NCBI GenBank assembly: GCA_963775315.1
Contig: CAVZIN010000007.1
Location: 744,001 to 808,000, forward strand
Reading direction: 5' to 3'
From: CAWGHZ01 sp963775315
Lineage (GTDB): Bacteria; Pseudomonadota; Alphaproteobacteria; MPNO01; DASWLB01
Length of the DNA stretch: 64,000 nucleotides
Shown here: one piece after another, positions 33,958 through 43,259 of the stretch
Numbering within the stretch: position 1 is the first letter of the stretch
Layout: every line of letters begins with the position of its first letter
Position numbers and translations under genes: made by a program
The notes under the pieces: model-generated
Told to the model about the DNA's origin: nothing
Seen by the model: the letters and a program-made list of their open reading frames with translations, nothing else
Databases searched by the model: none

Positions 33958-34221
33958 ATGAGCGGCGATCGGGCTGAGATTCAGCGACGGGCCTACGAGA
34001 TTTGGGAACGCGAAGGGCGGCCGAATGGCCGCGAATTCGATCATTGGGTGGCCGCCGAGGCCGAGCTCGCGCAGGCGGCCCAAGCGCCGGAGGCGCCCCC
34101 CCGCAAGCCGCGGGCGCCGCGTGCCAAAGCGGCACCGGCCAAGCTCGACGGCAGCGGCGGCACCCCCGCGCCGAAGCGGACCACCAGCCGCACGGCGCGC
34201 AAGGCGCCCGCGACGAGCTGA
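33958..34221 (+). CDS. DUF2934 domain-containing protein
   Basis: An 87-aa protein: the DUF2934 motif IQRRAYEIWEREGRPNGREF and DHWVAAEAEL at residues 8-38, then an Ala/Pro/Lys-rich basic tail (APPRKPRAPRAKAAPAKL) resembling nucleic-acid-binding tails. DUF2934 proteins have no established function and often lie near glycogen and stress genes, as here. ATG 33958 follows an AAAGGAGAGGAG ribosome site; the longer frame upstream overlaps the glgP promoter. Confidence 0.82.
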   Translation: MSGDRAEIQRRAYEIWEREGRPNGREFDHWVAAEAELAQAAQAPEAPPRKPRAPRAKAAPAKLDGSGGTPAPKRTTSRTARKAPATS

Positions 34222-34361
34222 GCCCCCGGCGCGATTCAGCGCGGCGGTGTTTCTTCCGAGCCCCGTTTAGGCGGAGTGTCGGCGGCATTTTCGCCGCGCC
34301 GTAGTCGCGCGACGGGCGGGCATCGCGTAGCATCACGCCCACAAGCGATACGGAGCGTGAC

Positions 34362-36014
34362 GTGGCGGGCCATACGGAACTCCAGACATCTGTCCTGATC
34401 GTCGGCGGCGGGCCGGTCGGCCTCGTCGTCGCCATCGAGCTCGGCCGGCGCGGCATCCCCTGCCTGGTGCTGAACGATGCGACCGAGACGGCGCGCCATC
34501 CCAAGGCCAACGCTATCGGCGCGCGCACGATGGAGCATTTCCGTCGGCTGGGCGTCGCGGCGCCGATCCGTGCCGCCGGGCTCGACGACGACCATCCGAC
34601 CGACGTCGCCTATTTCACGTCGCTGACCGGGATCGAGCTCGCGCGGCTCCAAATGCCGAACCGGGTCGAGGCGCTCCGGCGGGCGCGGGCGGGCGAGGGG
34701 CCGTGGCCGACCGCCGAGCCGCCGCACCGCTGCTCGCAGATCTTCCTCGAACGGGCGCTTTATGAGCGGGCGGCGGGGCTCGCCTCGGTCGACCTCCGCT
34801 TCGGCTGGCGCTTCCTCGCCTTCCGCGAGGCGGCGGACCATGTGGTCGGCGAGGCCGAGGAGGTGGCGACCGGGCGGCGCATCGCGGTCCGGGCGCGCTA
34901 TCTCGCCGGCTGCGACGGCGGCGCGAGCGCGGTGCGCCGTCAGCTCGGCATCGAGTACCAGGGCGAGCGCGGCGTCGTCCGGGCGATGATGGGTGGGTCG
35001 ATGAACTCGTGCTTCTTCCGGGTGAAGCCCGACCCGCGCTGGCTCTCTGTCGGACGGTCGTGGCAGTACTGGGTGGTTCGGCCCGACATCCGCGCGCTGC
35101 TGATCCACGTCGACAGCCGCGACCAGTGGCTCACTCAGATCCGCGTGCCGGACGAGATCGACCGTAAGGCGGCCGATCCGCGCGAGCTGGTGAGCCGCGC
35201 CGCCCGCGTCGACGTTCCAATCGAGATCATCTCGACGGTGCCGTGGCTCGCCGGCCATTCTCTGGTGGCGCCGAGCTATGGCGGCGGGCGGGTCTGGCTC
35301 GCCGGCGATTCGTGCCATCTGTTCACCCCGACGGGCGGGCTCGGCATGAACACCGGCGTCGACGACGCGGTGAACCTCGGCTGGAAGCTGGCGGCGCTGT
35401 GCCAGGGCTGGGGCGGGAACGGTCTGCTGCCGAGCTACGAGGCCGAGCGGCGCCCGGTCGGCATCCGCAATGTCGAGTACGCCCGCTCGATGGCCGACTC
35501 GATCGGCCACGCCCCGGTGACCGACGCCATCGACGCGGACAGCGTCGCTGGCCGCGCCGAGCGGGCGAGCCTCGGCGCCCGCCTCGCCGACCATGCGTTC
35601 CGCGAGTTCATCATCCCCGGCATTCAGCTCGGGCTGCGCTACGACGCCTCGCCCGCCATCGTCGCGGACGGTGCCGGCTACCCGCCGGACACCGCGACCG
35701 AGTGCACCCAGGCCGCCAACCCCGGCATGCGCGCGCCCCATCTCTGGCTCGGCGAGACGCCGATCCACGACCGGTTCGGCCCGGAGTTCACCCTGCTGAA
35801 GCTCGGCCGCGCTGATCCCGCGCCGCTCCAGGAGGCGGCGGCCGCGCGCGGCGTGCCGCTTGCGCTGGTCGAGATCGAGGATGCACGCGCCCGCGACCTC
35901 TACGATGCCGACCTGGTGCTGGTCCGTCCCGACCAGCACGTCGCCTGGCGCGCCGACGCCTCGCCCGCCGATCCGCTGCGCCTCATCGATGTCGTCCGGG
36001 GCGCGGCGTCCTAG
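34362..36014 (+). CDS. FAD-dependent aromatic-ring monooxygenase (PheA/TfdB class)
   Basis: A 550-aa class A flavoprotein hydroxylase. N-terminal dinucleotide fold VLIVGGGPVGLVVAIELGRR, the DG motif AGCDGGASAVRRQLG, and the FAD ribityl motif VWLAGDSCHLFTPTGGLGMN followed by DDAVNLGWKLAALCQGWGG. A C-terminal thioredoxin-like domain, typical of phenol and 2,4-dichlorophenol hydroxylases, ends with DLVLVRPDQHVAWRA. The aromatic substrate is not predictable. It starts at GTG 34362 as a single gene. Its stop TAG (36012-36014) overlaps the reconstructed amrA stop on the other strand within CTAG. Confidence 0.9.
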   Translation: MAGHTELQTSVLIVGGGPVGLVVAIELGRRGIPCLVLNDATETARHPKANAIGARTMEHFRRLGVAAPIRAAGLDDDHPTDVAYFTSLTGIELARLQMPNRVEALRRARAGEGPWPTAEPPHRCSQIFLERALYERAAGLASVDLRFGWRFLAFREAADHVVGEAEEVATGRRIAVRARYLAGCDGGASAVRRQLGIEYQGERGVVRAMMGGSMNSCFFRVKPDPRWLSVGRSWQYWVVRPDIRALLIHVDSRDQWLTQIRVPDEIDRKAADPRELVSRAARVDVPIEIISTVPWLAGHSLVAPSYGGGRVWLAGDSCHLFTPTGGLGMNTGVDDAVNLGWKLAALCQGWGGNGLLPSYEAERRPVGIRNVEYARSMADSIGHAPVTDAIDADSVAGRAERASLGARLADHAFREFIIPGIQLGLRYDASPAIVADGAGYPPDTATECTQAANPGMRAPHLWLGETPIHDRFGPEFTLLKLGRADPAPLQEAAAARGVPLALVEIEDARARDLYDADLVLVRPDQHVAWRADASPADPLRLIDVVRGAAS

Positions 36015-36620
36015 GCCCGCCAGGCGCCTTCGCGGGCGATGGCGCGAGTTCTCGAATCGCTCGACCGTGATGCGGTCGGACCAGTAGCCGGCGGGCAGCC
36101 CCGCTTTCTCCTTCAGGTGGCGGACGAAGTCGGCCGGCTCTCCGACCGAGTCCCAGACGGCGGGCAAAAAGAGGCCGCGCTGCGCGCCCTCGGCGAGGAT
36201 CAGCCCGTCGCGCCCCGGCACCAGCGCGGCGACCAGCGCCCGCTCCGATGCGACCAGGAACGGCTCCGGTGCGCCGAGCAGCGACAGATCGAGATCGAGC
36301 CCGGCGAGCTCGTCCTCGGCCAGCGGCACGAAGCGCGGGTCGTGGAAAGCCGAGCCGAACGCGTTGTCGGCGACATCGGCGGCGAGCCCGCGCCACGCCC
36401 GGGCGCTGCCGATGCAGCCGCGGAGCTCGCCATGGCGATGGAGCGTGACGAAGCAGGCGCCGGCTGCCGCGAGTGCGGGCGCCAGTGCGCCTTGCCCGAC
36501 CGCGAGCGGCGCGCCGTGGACGAGCCCGTGCCGCACCGAGGCGACGGCGAGGTCGAGCAGCGCCTCGCCTTGATCGGCGATCAGTGCGTCGAGCGGCGTG
36601 GCGAGGGCGGCCTCGCTCAT
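36011..36620 (-). pseudogene. amrA: AmmeMemoRadiSam system protein A (AMMECR1 domain), frameshifted near its C-terminus
   Basis: AMMECR1-domain protein of the AmmeMemoRadiSam trio, an uncharacterised modification system. From ATG 36620 it reads LLDLAVASVRHGLVHG, ACFVTLHRHGELRGCIGSAR, ADNAFGSAFHDPRFVPLAED and LKEKAGLPAGYWSDRITVER. The conserved domain is complete except for the last residues. The frame then fails at GAACTCG (plus-strand 36045-36051) and would run on for hundreds of shadow codons. Removing one A restores a short natural end, ETRAIAREGAWRA, and a TAG at 36011-36013. The ATG overlaps the amrB stop by 4 bp. Because only the last 13 codons are affected, the gene may be functional and the shift artefactual. 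Confidence 0.8.
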
Positions 36621-37402
36621 CCGACCACCCAGGCGCCGTACCCCACCACCTCGCCGCGCGGACCGGCCGTATCGCCGGAATTGCGGAGGTCGACGGTCTG
36701 CGCCGCCAGGCCGCGGGCGCGCGCGATTTGCAGGAGCCCGGCGATCGGGGTGCGCCCGCACGCGTCGTCGTAATCGAGCCGTTCGCCCGCCAGCGCCTCG
36801 ATGGCGCGCGCGGTCGCGGCGTCGCGCCGCCGAGCCGTCTCGTAGTCGTGATAATGGCTGAGGTCGGACGACATCACCGGCAGCGTGTCCGGCCCGGTCC
36901 AGAGCAGCTCCAGCACGTCGGCCACGTCCTTGCCGCCGGCCTGGCCCGCGATCAGCGGCACCAGCGCGAACTCGCCCAGCACGGTCTGGAGGAAAGGCAG
37001 TTGGACCTCGAGGCAATGTTCGCCCTCGAAGGCGGCGTCGTTGACGCCGACATGCGGCAGGGCCTCGAGCCGGGCGATGGCGGCACGGTCAACCGGGATC
37101 GTCCCCAGCGGCGTCTCGAACGCCTCGGCGCTCGGCGCCGCGATGCCGCGGAACGCGAGCCGGTGCGCCGGCCCGATCAGCACGACCCGCTTCACCGTGC
37201 CCTTGAGCGGGGCGAGCCGCGCATAGGCGCTGGCCGCGATCGGGCCGGAATAGACGTAGCCGGCGTGCGGCGCGATGATCGCGGCCGGTACGGGCCCCTG
37301 CGGCCGCGCCTCGGCCAGCATCGCCGCCACCATGCCGGCGAGCTTGTCGGGCTCCCCCGGATAGAACATGCCGGCGACGGAGGCGCGCTGAACGACCGCC
37401 AT
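36617..37402 (-). CDS. amrB: AmmeMemoRadiSam system protein B (MEMO1 family)
   Basis: A 261-aa MEMO-like protein related to non-heme-iron ring-cleaving dioxygenases. Motifs: SVAGMFYPGEPDKLAGMVAA, AIIAPHAGYVYSGPIAASAY with the metal-site His, VVLIGPAHRLAFRGIA, DDAF-like HVGVNDAAFEGEHCLEVQLP and VMSSDLSHYHDYETARRRD with further His ligands. It starts at ATG 37402 and is followed by amrA with an ATGA overlap. It is divergent from amrS across 83 bp. Together the three genes make up the AmmeMemoRadiSam system, whose product is not known. Confidence 0.93.
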   Translation of the reverse strand: MAVVQRASVAGMFYPGEPDKLAGMVAAMLAEARPQGPVPAAIIAPHAGYVYSGPIAASAYARLAPLKGTVKRVVLIGPAHRLAFRGIAAPSAEAFETPLGTIPVDRAAIARLEALPHVGVNDAAFEGEHCLEVQLPFLQTVLGEFALVPLIAGQAGGKDVADVLELLWTGPDTLPVMSSDLSHYHDYETARRRDAATARAIEALAGERLDYDDACGRTPIAGLLQIARARGLAAQTVDLRNSGDTAGPRGEVVGYGAWVVG

Positions 37403-37485
37403 TTGATGTTCCTTCTCACGCTGACGCTACATCTTGTTGAATCTGTGATCCCGCCCGCCTATCTGCAAGGGCGAGGACACACCCC

Positions 37486-38598
37486 ATGACACGATTGTCG
37501 AACATTGCCCGGACAGCGCCTGCGCCCGTCGTCGGGCGTCATTTCCGCAAGCTCGAGGACGGGCGGATCGAGTGCGAGATCTGCCCGCGCCGCTGCCGCC
37601 TGGCCGACGGCCAGCGCGGGCTCTGCTTCGTGCGCGCCCGAAGCGGCGACGCGATCACGCTCGAGACCTACGGCCGGTCGTCGGGCTACTGCATCGACCC
37701 CATAGAGAAGAAGCCGCTCAACCACTTCCTGCCGGGCACGCCGGTCCTGTCGTTCGGCACGGCAGGCTGCAACCTCGCCTGCAAGTTCTGTCAGAACTGG
37801 GATATCTCGAAGTCGCGCGAGATGGATACGCTGGCCGACGCCGCCGATCCCGGGTCGATCGCCCGCGCGGCTGTGGCGCTCGGCTGCCGGTCGGTCGCCT
37901 TCACCTACAACGATCCGGTGATCTTCCACGAATACGCGATCGACGTGGCCGACGCCTGCCATGCGCGCGGGGTGAAGGCGGTCGCCGTGACCGCCGGCTA
38001 CCATTCGCCCGCGGCGCGGGCGGAGTTCTATGCCCACATGGACGCGGCCAACGTCGACCTCAAGGCGTTCAGCGACGGGTTCTATCGCAAGGTCTGCGGC
38101 GGCCAGCTCGCCCCCGTGCTCGAGACGCTGGAGTATCTGCGCCGCGAGACGAATGTCTGGTTCGAGATCACAACGCTCCTGATCCCCGGCGAAAACGATT
38201 CGCCGGCCGAGCTCGATGGGATGTGCCGCTGGATCGCCGACCGTCTTGGCCCCGACGTGCCGGTCCACTTCACCGCCTTCCATCCCGACTGGAAAATGAG
38301 CGGCAAATCGCCCACGCCGGCCGCGACCCTCACCCGTGCGCGCGAGATCGCCCGCGCTCAGGGGCTCCGCTACGTCTACACGGGCAATGTCCACGATATG
38401 GCGGGCGGCAGCACCTGGTGCCCCGGCTGCGGCGGCCTTCTGATCGAGCGCGATTGGTACGAGCTCGGCGCGTGGAACCTCGACGATGGCGGGTGCTGCA
38501 CAAGGTGCGGCACCATGCCTGCCGGGGTGTTCGAGGCGCGCCCCGGCCATTGGGGCGCCCGCCGCCAGCCGGTCCGCCTCGCCGACTTCGCTGCCTAG
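37486..38598 (+). CDS. amrS: AmmeMemoRadiSam system radical SAM enzyme
   Basis: A 370-aa radical SAM protein. An N-terminal Cys-rich region, CEICPRRCRLADGQRGLC, precedes the cluster loop AGCNLACKFCQNW (Cys95, Cys99, Cys102) that binds the 4Fe-4S/SAM center. The TIM-barrel parts are SVAFTYNDPVIFHEYAIDVA, VTAGYHSPAARAEF and NVDLKAFSDGFYRKVCGG. The C-terminal WCPGCGGLLIERDWYE and CCTRCGTMPAGVFE form a zinc-ribbon-like tail. It is a relative of pyruvate formate-lyase activases but is identified by its partners amrB and amrA. The ATG follows a short divergent promoter region. Confidence 0.94.
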   Translation: MTRLSNIARTAPAPVVGRHFRKLEDGRIECEICPRRCRLADGQRGLCFVRARSGDAITLETYGRSSGYCIDPIEKKPLNHFLPGTPVLSFGTAGCNLACKFCQNWDISKSREMDTLADAADPGSIARAAVALGCRSVAFTYNDPVIFHEYAIDVADACHARGVKAVAVTAGYHSPAARAEFYAHMDAANVDLKAFSDGFYRKVCGGQLAPVLETLEYLRRETNVWFEITTLLIPGENDSPAELDGMCRWIADRLGPDVPVHFTAFHPDWKMSGKSPTPAATLTRAREIARAQGLRYVYTGNVHDMAGGSTWCPGCGGLLIERDWYELGAWNLDDGGCCTRCGTMPAGVFEARPGHWGARRQPVRLADFAA

Positions 38599-39515
38599 GC
38601 GAGCTTCAGGAGATCGGACTCGTCGGGGATGCAGCAGATGTTCTGCAACGCGCGTGGCAGGGCCGTGTCGACCGGCGGGCCAATGGCACCGTCCGCAATA
38701 ATCGACCGCGCCGCGTAGCCCCGCTCGCTCCAAAACCCGACCGCGTCGGCCATCGTCATCCCGACCTGGCCCAGCCGACCGATGCTCACCTCCATCAGGA
38801 CCGTCGGGCGAAAGCGCCGGAGGGTCTCCTCCGCGCCGCGCAGCACCTCGAACTCGGCGCCCTCGACGTCGATCTTCATGGCGTCGAGGCGGGCGAGATT
38901 CCGCTCCGCGACATAGTCGTCGAGGCGGACGGTCCGCACCTCCTCGGTTCCGCTGTCGGCTCCGACGCCGAAAAAGCTTGCGCCGCCCGTGTTGTGCAGC
39001 CCGTCGCCGCGCGGTGGAATCGCGAGAGTCCGCTCCGCGGCGCGGTCCGAAAGCCCGACATCGTTGACGGTGACGTTGGCGAAGCCGTTGGCGGCGATGT
39101 TGCGCTTCAGACGCCCCAAATGGTGGCGGCTCGGCTCGAAAGAATGGACGGCGCCGTTCGGCACGCGCTTCGCACCGTAAAGCGTGAACACGCCGACATT
39201 CGCGCCGACGTCGACCAGCACGCTGTCGCGCTGCAGGAGCCGGCCGAGGAGCAGCATCTCGCCGCGGTCGGCGGCCTGGAAGCCCTGCCAGAAGATCTGC
39301 AATTCGATGTGGTCGTTGAGGTCGACGTAGATGCGCACGTCGCCGTCGTAGCTGCAGAGGAAATCGTCGCCGCCCAGACTTTTCGCTGACGCAGCCTGCA
39401 GGCGCGGGATCAGCCGCCAGGCGAGCGGCTCGAACGGTCCACCCGCCGCCGCCGCCCGCGTGAGGGCGCTGAGCCCGCGGTAGACCGTTCTCGCCAGCGC
39501 GCGCGATTCCGACAT
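38595..39515 (-). CDS. FkbM family methyltransferase
   Basis: A 306-aa SAM-dependent O-methyltransferase. Core motifs: SVLVDVGANVGVFTLYGAKR (SAM loop), VHSFEPSRHHLGRLKRNIAA, DVGLSDRAAERTLAIP, VRTVRLDDYVAER and RLDAMKIDVEGAEFEVLRGA. FkbM enzymes often methylate sugars of surface polysaccharides, fitting its place just downstream (2 bp) of the flippase gene. It closes the minus-strand polysaccharide cluster and converges on amrS with a 4-bp stop overlap. Confidence 0.9.
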   Translation of the reverse strand: MSESRALARTVYRGLSALTRAAAAGGPFEPLAWRLIPRLQAASAKSLGGDDFLCSYDGDVRIYVDLNDHIELQIFWQGFQAADRGEMLLLGRLLQRDSVLVDVGANVGVFTLYGAKRVPNGAVHSFEPSRHHLGRLKRNIAANGFANVTVNDVGLSDRAAERTLAIPPRGDGLHNTGGASFFGVGADSGTEEVRTVRLDDYVAERNLARLDAMKIDVEGAEFEVLRGAEETLRRFRPTVLMEVSIGRLGQVGMTMADAVGFWSERGYAARSIIADGAIGPPVDTALPRALQNICCIPDESDLLKLA

Positions 39516-39517
39516 GC

Positions 39518-41080
39518 CTAATCCTCGGCTTGGCTACGGGTTGCCAACGGGCGCGGCCGCGCGCCGCCCAGGCGGGCGAGGAGCCGGCGGAGTGGCGGAA
39601 GGCGCTCGACGAGCTCGGATTCCGCCCCGTCTGGCCGCCCGGCAAACTGCCATAGCGCGAGTAGCGTGACGCCGTACACGACGCCGCCGCACGCCGCTTC
39701 GAGGGGAAGGGCGACGAAGTCGGAATGGCTCACGCGGCCGGCCAGCGTCACCACCACCGCCATGGCGGCGATTGCCACGGCGGGGCGAAGAAACAGGCGC
39801 AGGAGCCGCAGCGGGCTCGCCTGCACGATGCCGGCCGTCACGACGAAATAGGTGACCAGCGACAGTACGCCCGTACCGACGCGGGCATAGGCGAAATCGA
39901 CGATGGAGCCGTGCATGAAAGCAATGGCACCTAGTACCGTCACGGAGATTGCCAACTGGATCCAGGTGATCAGCGTTATGCTACGCACGTGCCCGGTGGC
40001 GATCATCAGCGGCCCGGCGGCGCCGTAGACGGTGGGTAGAGTCGCCGCCAGCGCCAGGATCTGGAATACGGCGACGAATGGAAGCCACTGCGCGCCGAGC
40101 AGCAGCGACACTGCGTGGGGCGCCACGAGCGCGAGCCCGATGCCGAGGGGAAGCGCGGCGATCACGTGGAAGGAGAGGACGCTCTCGTAGGCCCGGCGAA
40201 GCCGCGCCGGCTCGTCGCGGATGCGGACATAGCCGGGAAGGAGCGAACGGCCGGCCGGCGCGACCAACTCGTTCGTAATCATCCCGGTGACCTGCTGGCT
40301 CACGTTGTAGCCGCCCATGTCATGCGCGCCGAACATGCGGCCGATCAGAATCTGGTCCACCTTTCCACCGGCGACGCCGGCGATCGTCCGCATGGAAACC
40401 CACACGGAAAACGACAATAGCCCTCGCCATTTGGCGAGAGACAGTCGCGGCCAGAACGGAGCCATGGCATAGCCGACGACGAGCTGAACTGCCGTGGACG
40501 CGACAATGCCCCAGACGAGGGCCCAATAGGTGCGCAACCACAGCGCCAATGCTATTCCGGTTGCGGCAGAGATTCCTTTTACAATTAAATTGTACGCGAA
40601 ATCCCGGTGAAAATGCAGGTCGCGCCGGAAATCGACTGTCTTGATGTTGGCGAGCCCGTTCAGCAGCGGCGTAAGCGCCAGTACCCAGATGATCAGCTCA
40701 ACGCGCTGGTCACCGAAATAATCGGCCGCGAGGGGGCCAAAGGGCAGCATGACCAGAGAGGTCGCCGCACCGAGCAGGACCGAGAACGTCCAGGCCGTGT
40801 GATAGTGGCTGTCCTCGATGTCGCGCTCACGGATGAGGGCCATGTCGAGCCCGAAGTCCTGAAACGACGTCAACAGGCTCATCACCACCATGGCCATGGC
40901 GACAATTCCGAAATCGTCCGGGGTGAGGACGCGGGCCAGGATCGAGACGCTGATCAGGCCGAGACCGCGCATGGCAAGCCGCATCCCGACCATCCAGGCG
41001 GCGCCGCTCAGCATGCGCCCGCCCAGCGGCGCCTCGATGGGGGCGGGGGACGGGTTCGGGGGCTCGGAGCTCTCACTCAT
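39518..41080 (-). CDS. Wzx-like lipopolysaccharide/exopolysaccharide flippase
   Basis: A 520-aa integral membrane protein of the MOP superfamily with about 12-14 hydrophobic helices. The N-terminal signature GAAWMVGMRLAMRGLGLISVS and ILARVLTPDDFGIVAMAMVV is that of polysaccharide exporters (RfbX/Wzx, WzxC group). Also seen are LNGLANIKTVDFRRDLHFHRD and GGYNVSQQVTGMITNEL. It would move lipid-linked sugar units across the inner membrane. ATG 41080 begins MSESSEPP; the frame upstream overlaps the GT4 gene and is shadow. The surrounding glycosyltransferases support the role. Confidence 0.88.
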   Translation of the reverse strand: MSESSEPPNPSPAPIEAPLGGRMLSGAAWMVGMRLAMRGLGLISVSILARVLTPDDFGIVAMAMVVMSLLTSFQDFGLDMALIRERDIEDSHYHTAWTFSVLLGAATSLVMLPFGPLAADYFGDQRVELIIWVLALTPLLNGLANIKTVDFRRDLHFHRDFAYNLIVKGISAATGIALALWLRTYWALVWGIVASTAVQLVVGYAMAPFWPRLSLAKWRGLLSFSVWVSMRTIAGVAGGKVDQILIGRMFGAHDMGGYNVSQQVTGMITNELVAPAGRSLLPGYVRIRDEPARLRRAYESVLSFHVIAALPLGIGLALVAPHAVSLLLGAQWLPFVAVFQILALAATLPTVYGAAGPLMIATGHVRSITLITWIQLAISVTVLGAIAFMHGSIVDFAYARVGTGVLSLVTYFVVTAGIVQASPLRLLRLFLRPAVAIAAMAVVVTLAGRVSHSDFVALPLEAACGGVVYGVTLLALWQFAGRPDGAESELVERLPPLRRLLARLGGARPRPLATRSQAED

Positions 41081-41198
41081 ACGGGGTCGGTCCGATCGGA
41101 TGTCCGGGCGGCGCGCGCGGTTCGCCGGTCCCCGGGCCGCGCCTGCGTAGCGCATGGGGATCGTGGCGGCAAGCGCCGCGGCATGGTGGCGGCCACCC

Positions 41199-42203
41199 TC
41201 ATGCCGCTTGCTTCCGCGCGATGGCGTGCTCGAAAACCGCAAGGTATTCGCGGCCCGTGCGCTCCCAGGTGAACATCGCCGCGCGGGCGAGGCCGCCCCG
41301 CATCAGCTCGTCCCGCCGCGCAGGCGAGGTCGAGATCTCGCGCATGGCTGCGGCGATGGCCTCGACGGATCGCGGATCGACCGTGAGCGCCGCGTCGGCC
41401 GCCACCTCGGCGCAGGCGTTGCCGTTCGCCGTGATGACCGGGCAGAGGCTCGCCATCGCCTCGAGGATGGGCAGGCCGAACCCCTCGTAAAGGGACGGGA
41501 AGACGAAGGCCCAGGCGCCGGCATAGAGCGCCGCGATCTCCGCGTCGTCGGCGCGGTGCGAGATCACCCGTACCCCGTCGCCCGCGACGCGCGGCGTGCC
41601 GGGCGGAAGCTTCAGCCACAACTCCGGGCGGTCGGGAATGTCGAGGAGGCGATAGGCGGCGACGATCCGGTCGACATTCTTGCGCGGCTCGTCGTTCGAG
41701 ATGTGCAGCAGATAGCGCGGTCCGGCTGGCTTTTCGGCCGGCGGGAGGAAGAGCGCGTGGTTCACCGCGTTGGGGCAGACGAAGACCTGGGCCGGATCGA
41801 GCCCCAGGTGGCGCACGATGTTGGCCTTGCCGAAATGGGAGACGGCGACGATGGCCGCGCAATGGGGCGCGAGGCGGGCCCAGGCGCGCCGCTTGGCCCA
41901 GTTGTCGGCGCGCACGCGCAGCCAGCCGAACCGGCCCTCCTGGTAGGCCGACGGAAGCTCCAGCGGCCCCGCGCCATGCGCGGTGACGACGCACGGCCGC
42001 CGCGCGGTGCGGACGAATTCGGCCGGCGGGTTGCCCCCGCCCGAGCGCGGGTCCCAGTAGGCGTCGACGTCTCGGGGCATCGCCTCGGCCGTCGCGAACC
42101 GTGTTATCCGCGCCCCCGCGGCCTCGAGCCCCGCGGCGATGTTCTCGGCGCAGACGCGAAAGCTTTCCGGCAGGCCGGGCGGGTCGAAGATGCCGATGTT
42201 CAT
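41199..42203 (-). CDS. Glycosyltransferase family 4 protein
   Basis: A 334-aa GT-B transferase. N-terminal IGIFDPPGLPESFRVCAENI, a middle ALFLPPAEKPAGPRYLLHIS, then NDEPRKNVDRIVAAYRLLDI and the nucleotide-sugar end FPSLYEGFGLPILEAMASLC. The C-terminal half is a clear GT4 donor site; the sugar is unknown. ATG 42203 is preferred over the TTG at 42206. It lies upstream of the flippase gene with 118 bp between them. Confidence 0.9.
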   Translation of the reverse strand: MNIGIFDPPGLPESFRVCAENIAAGLEAAGARITRFATAEAMPRDVDAYWDPRSGGGNPPAEFVRTARRPCVVTAHGAGPLELPSAYQEGRFGWLRVRADNWAKRRAWARLAPHCAAIVAVSHFGKANIVRHLGLDPAQVFVCPNAVNHALFLPPAEKPAGPRYLLHISNDEPRKNVDRIVAAYRLLDIPDRPELWLKLPPGTPRVAGDGVRVISHRADDAEIAALYAGAWAFVFPSLYEGFGLPILEAMASLCPVITANGNACAEVAADAALTVDPRSVEAIAAAMREISTSPARRDELMRGGLARAAMFTWERTGREYLAVFEHAIARKQAA

Positions 42204-42308
42204 CAAATATCTTTCTTCGTACCGTACTCTTGACCACAGGGCCCATGCCTATCGACGCGCGCCTCTCCACTGAAGTCCTGCTTGCTCCACATCAATCAGC
42301 CGACGAAA
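42204..42308. other. AT-richer intergenic stretch
   Basis: A gap of about 105 bp between the GT4 gene and the remnant end of the disrupted methyltransferase. It is noticeably richer in A and T than the flanking genes, with no ORF, hairpin or promoter that I can support. Confidence 0.4.
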
Positions 42309-43220
42309 TTAATGTCCAGTCGCGGTCCCGGAGCATACAGCGATCAAATCCAATGCTCGGTCGAGATCGTCCGTTTGATAGAAAAGATCGGATAGGGACC
42401 AGCGTTCGACGAAATCTTTTTTCGGAGCCATTCGGCCCTCTTTCATCTTTTCTTGGGTTTCCTTGCGGGTCATGAATTTGCGTAGAGCTTCAATCGAATG
42501 GTCGGGAAGAAGCGCCTTGGCGGAAGCGGCTAGCGCATCACGCGCTCGTGTCGTGCGGGGCGCTGCTTCGCTGCTTCGCGTTCTTCTGAGAGCAGAATTC
42601 TTTTGTTTTAGTTACACGATCATATTCTATCCTATAAAGATCGGGTGCAGCAAAAAGGCCTTCAACCGTAACATCTGAAACACACCGGCAAGTACGGATT
42701 TCAGCTCGGTTGCTTCATATTCTCTGACGTGAAACGGGTTCCAAGGCTTTTGGCCCACTTCCAAACGTATGCAACGGTTTGGTGTTGTAAACAGCGCGCT
42801 ACCACTTGGACGAAGAACACGCCTTATCTCTCGTAGATATGGCATGACACCATCAACGTGCTCGATGACTTGGAAACTGGTGACCAAATCAAATTCATTA
42901 TCCTTAAATGGAAGGTTGCCGCCCTCGACTAGAAGATATTCGGCATTCGGAGCAGCGTGAACCTCCTTGGCGTATTCGATGGCTTTAGGAGACACATCGA
43001 TCCCAGTTATGTGGTCGCACTGTTCAGAGATCACGTGGGTTCCATACCCATTGTTGCAGCCCAAATCCAGCACTCTCAGATGAGAGGCCATCGAGGCGGC
43101 GCGCGCGTATGCTTTGCGATGCACGAGCGAAATAACGTAGCTTTCTTCGCTCTCGAAATCGAGCGCTACAAGCGGATGCTGTTCGGACTGGAACAAAATG
43201 TTGTCGGATTCGGTAGCCAT
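42309..43220 (-). pseudogene. Disrupted class I SAM methyltransferase (two compensating indels)
   Basis: From ATG 43220 (good AAGGGAAG ribosome site; ATG 43247 is less likely) the first 197 codons read a normal methyltransferase: LRVLDLGCNNGYGTHVISEQ (motif I), ITGIDVSPKAIEYAKE, FDLVTSFQVIEHVDGVMPYL and LFTTPNRCIRLEVG. An in-frame TAG at 42627-42629 then stops it. Family sequence continues in a second frame (GLFAAPDLYRIEYDRV and TKTKEFCSQK, about 42660-42590). It then returns to the original frame: DALAASAKALLPDHSIEALR, FVERWSLSDL and TDDLDRALDLIAVC, ending at TAA 42309. One missing base near 42655 and one extra base between about 42530 and 42600 explain it. It is AT-richer than its neighbours. 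Confidence 0.72.
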
Positions 43221-43259
43221 TGTCGTATCTTCCCTTTGCAAAATCACGCCTAATCACGA

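Noticed and set aside
34236..37016. A 926-codon open frame on the minus strand
   Set aside because: Only residues encoded by 36620 down to about 36050 (AMMECR1) have family sequence. The rest is the Arg/Gly/Asp-rich antisense shadow of the FAD monooxygenase, opened by the amrA frameshift.
42207..42626. Empty intergenic region after the methyltransferase
   Set aside because: It holds the methyltransferase's displaced C-terminal coding sequence, so only about 105 bp is truly intergenic.
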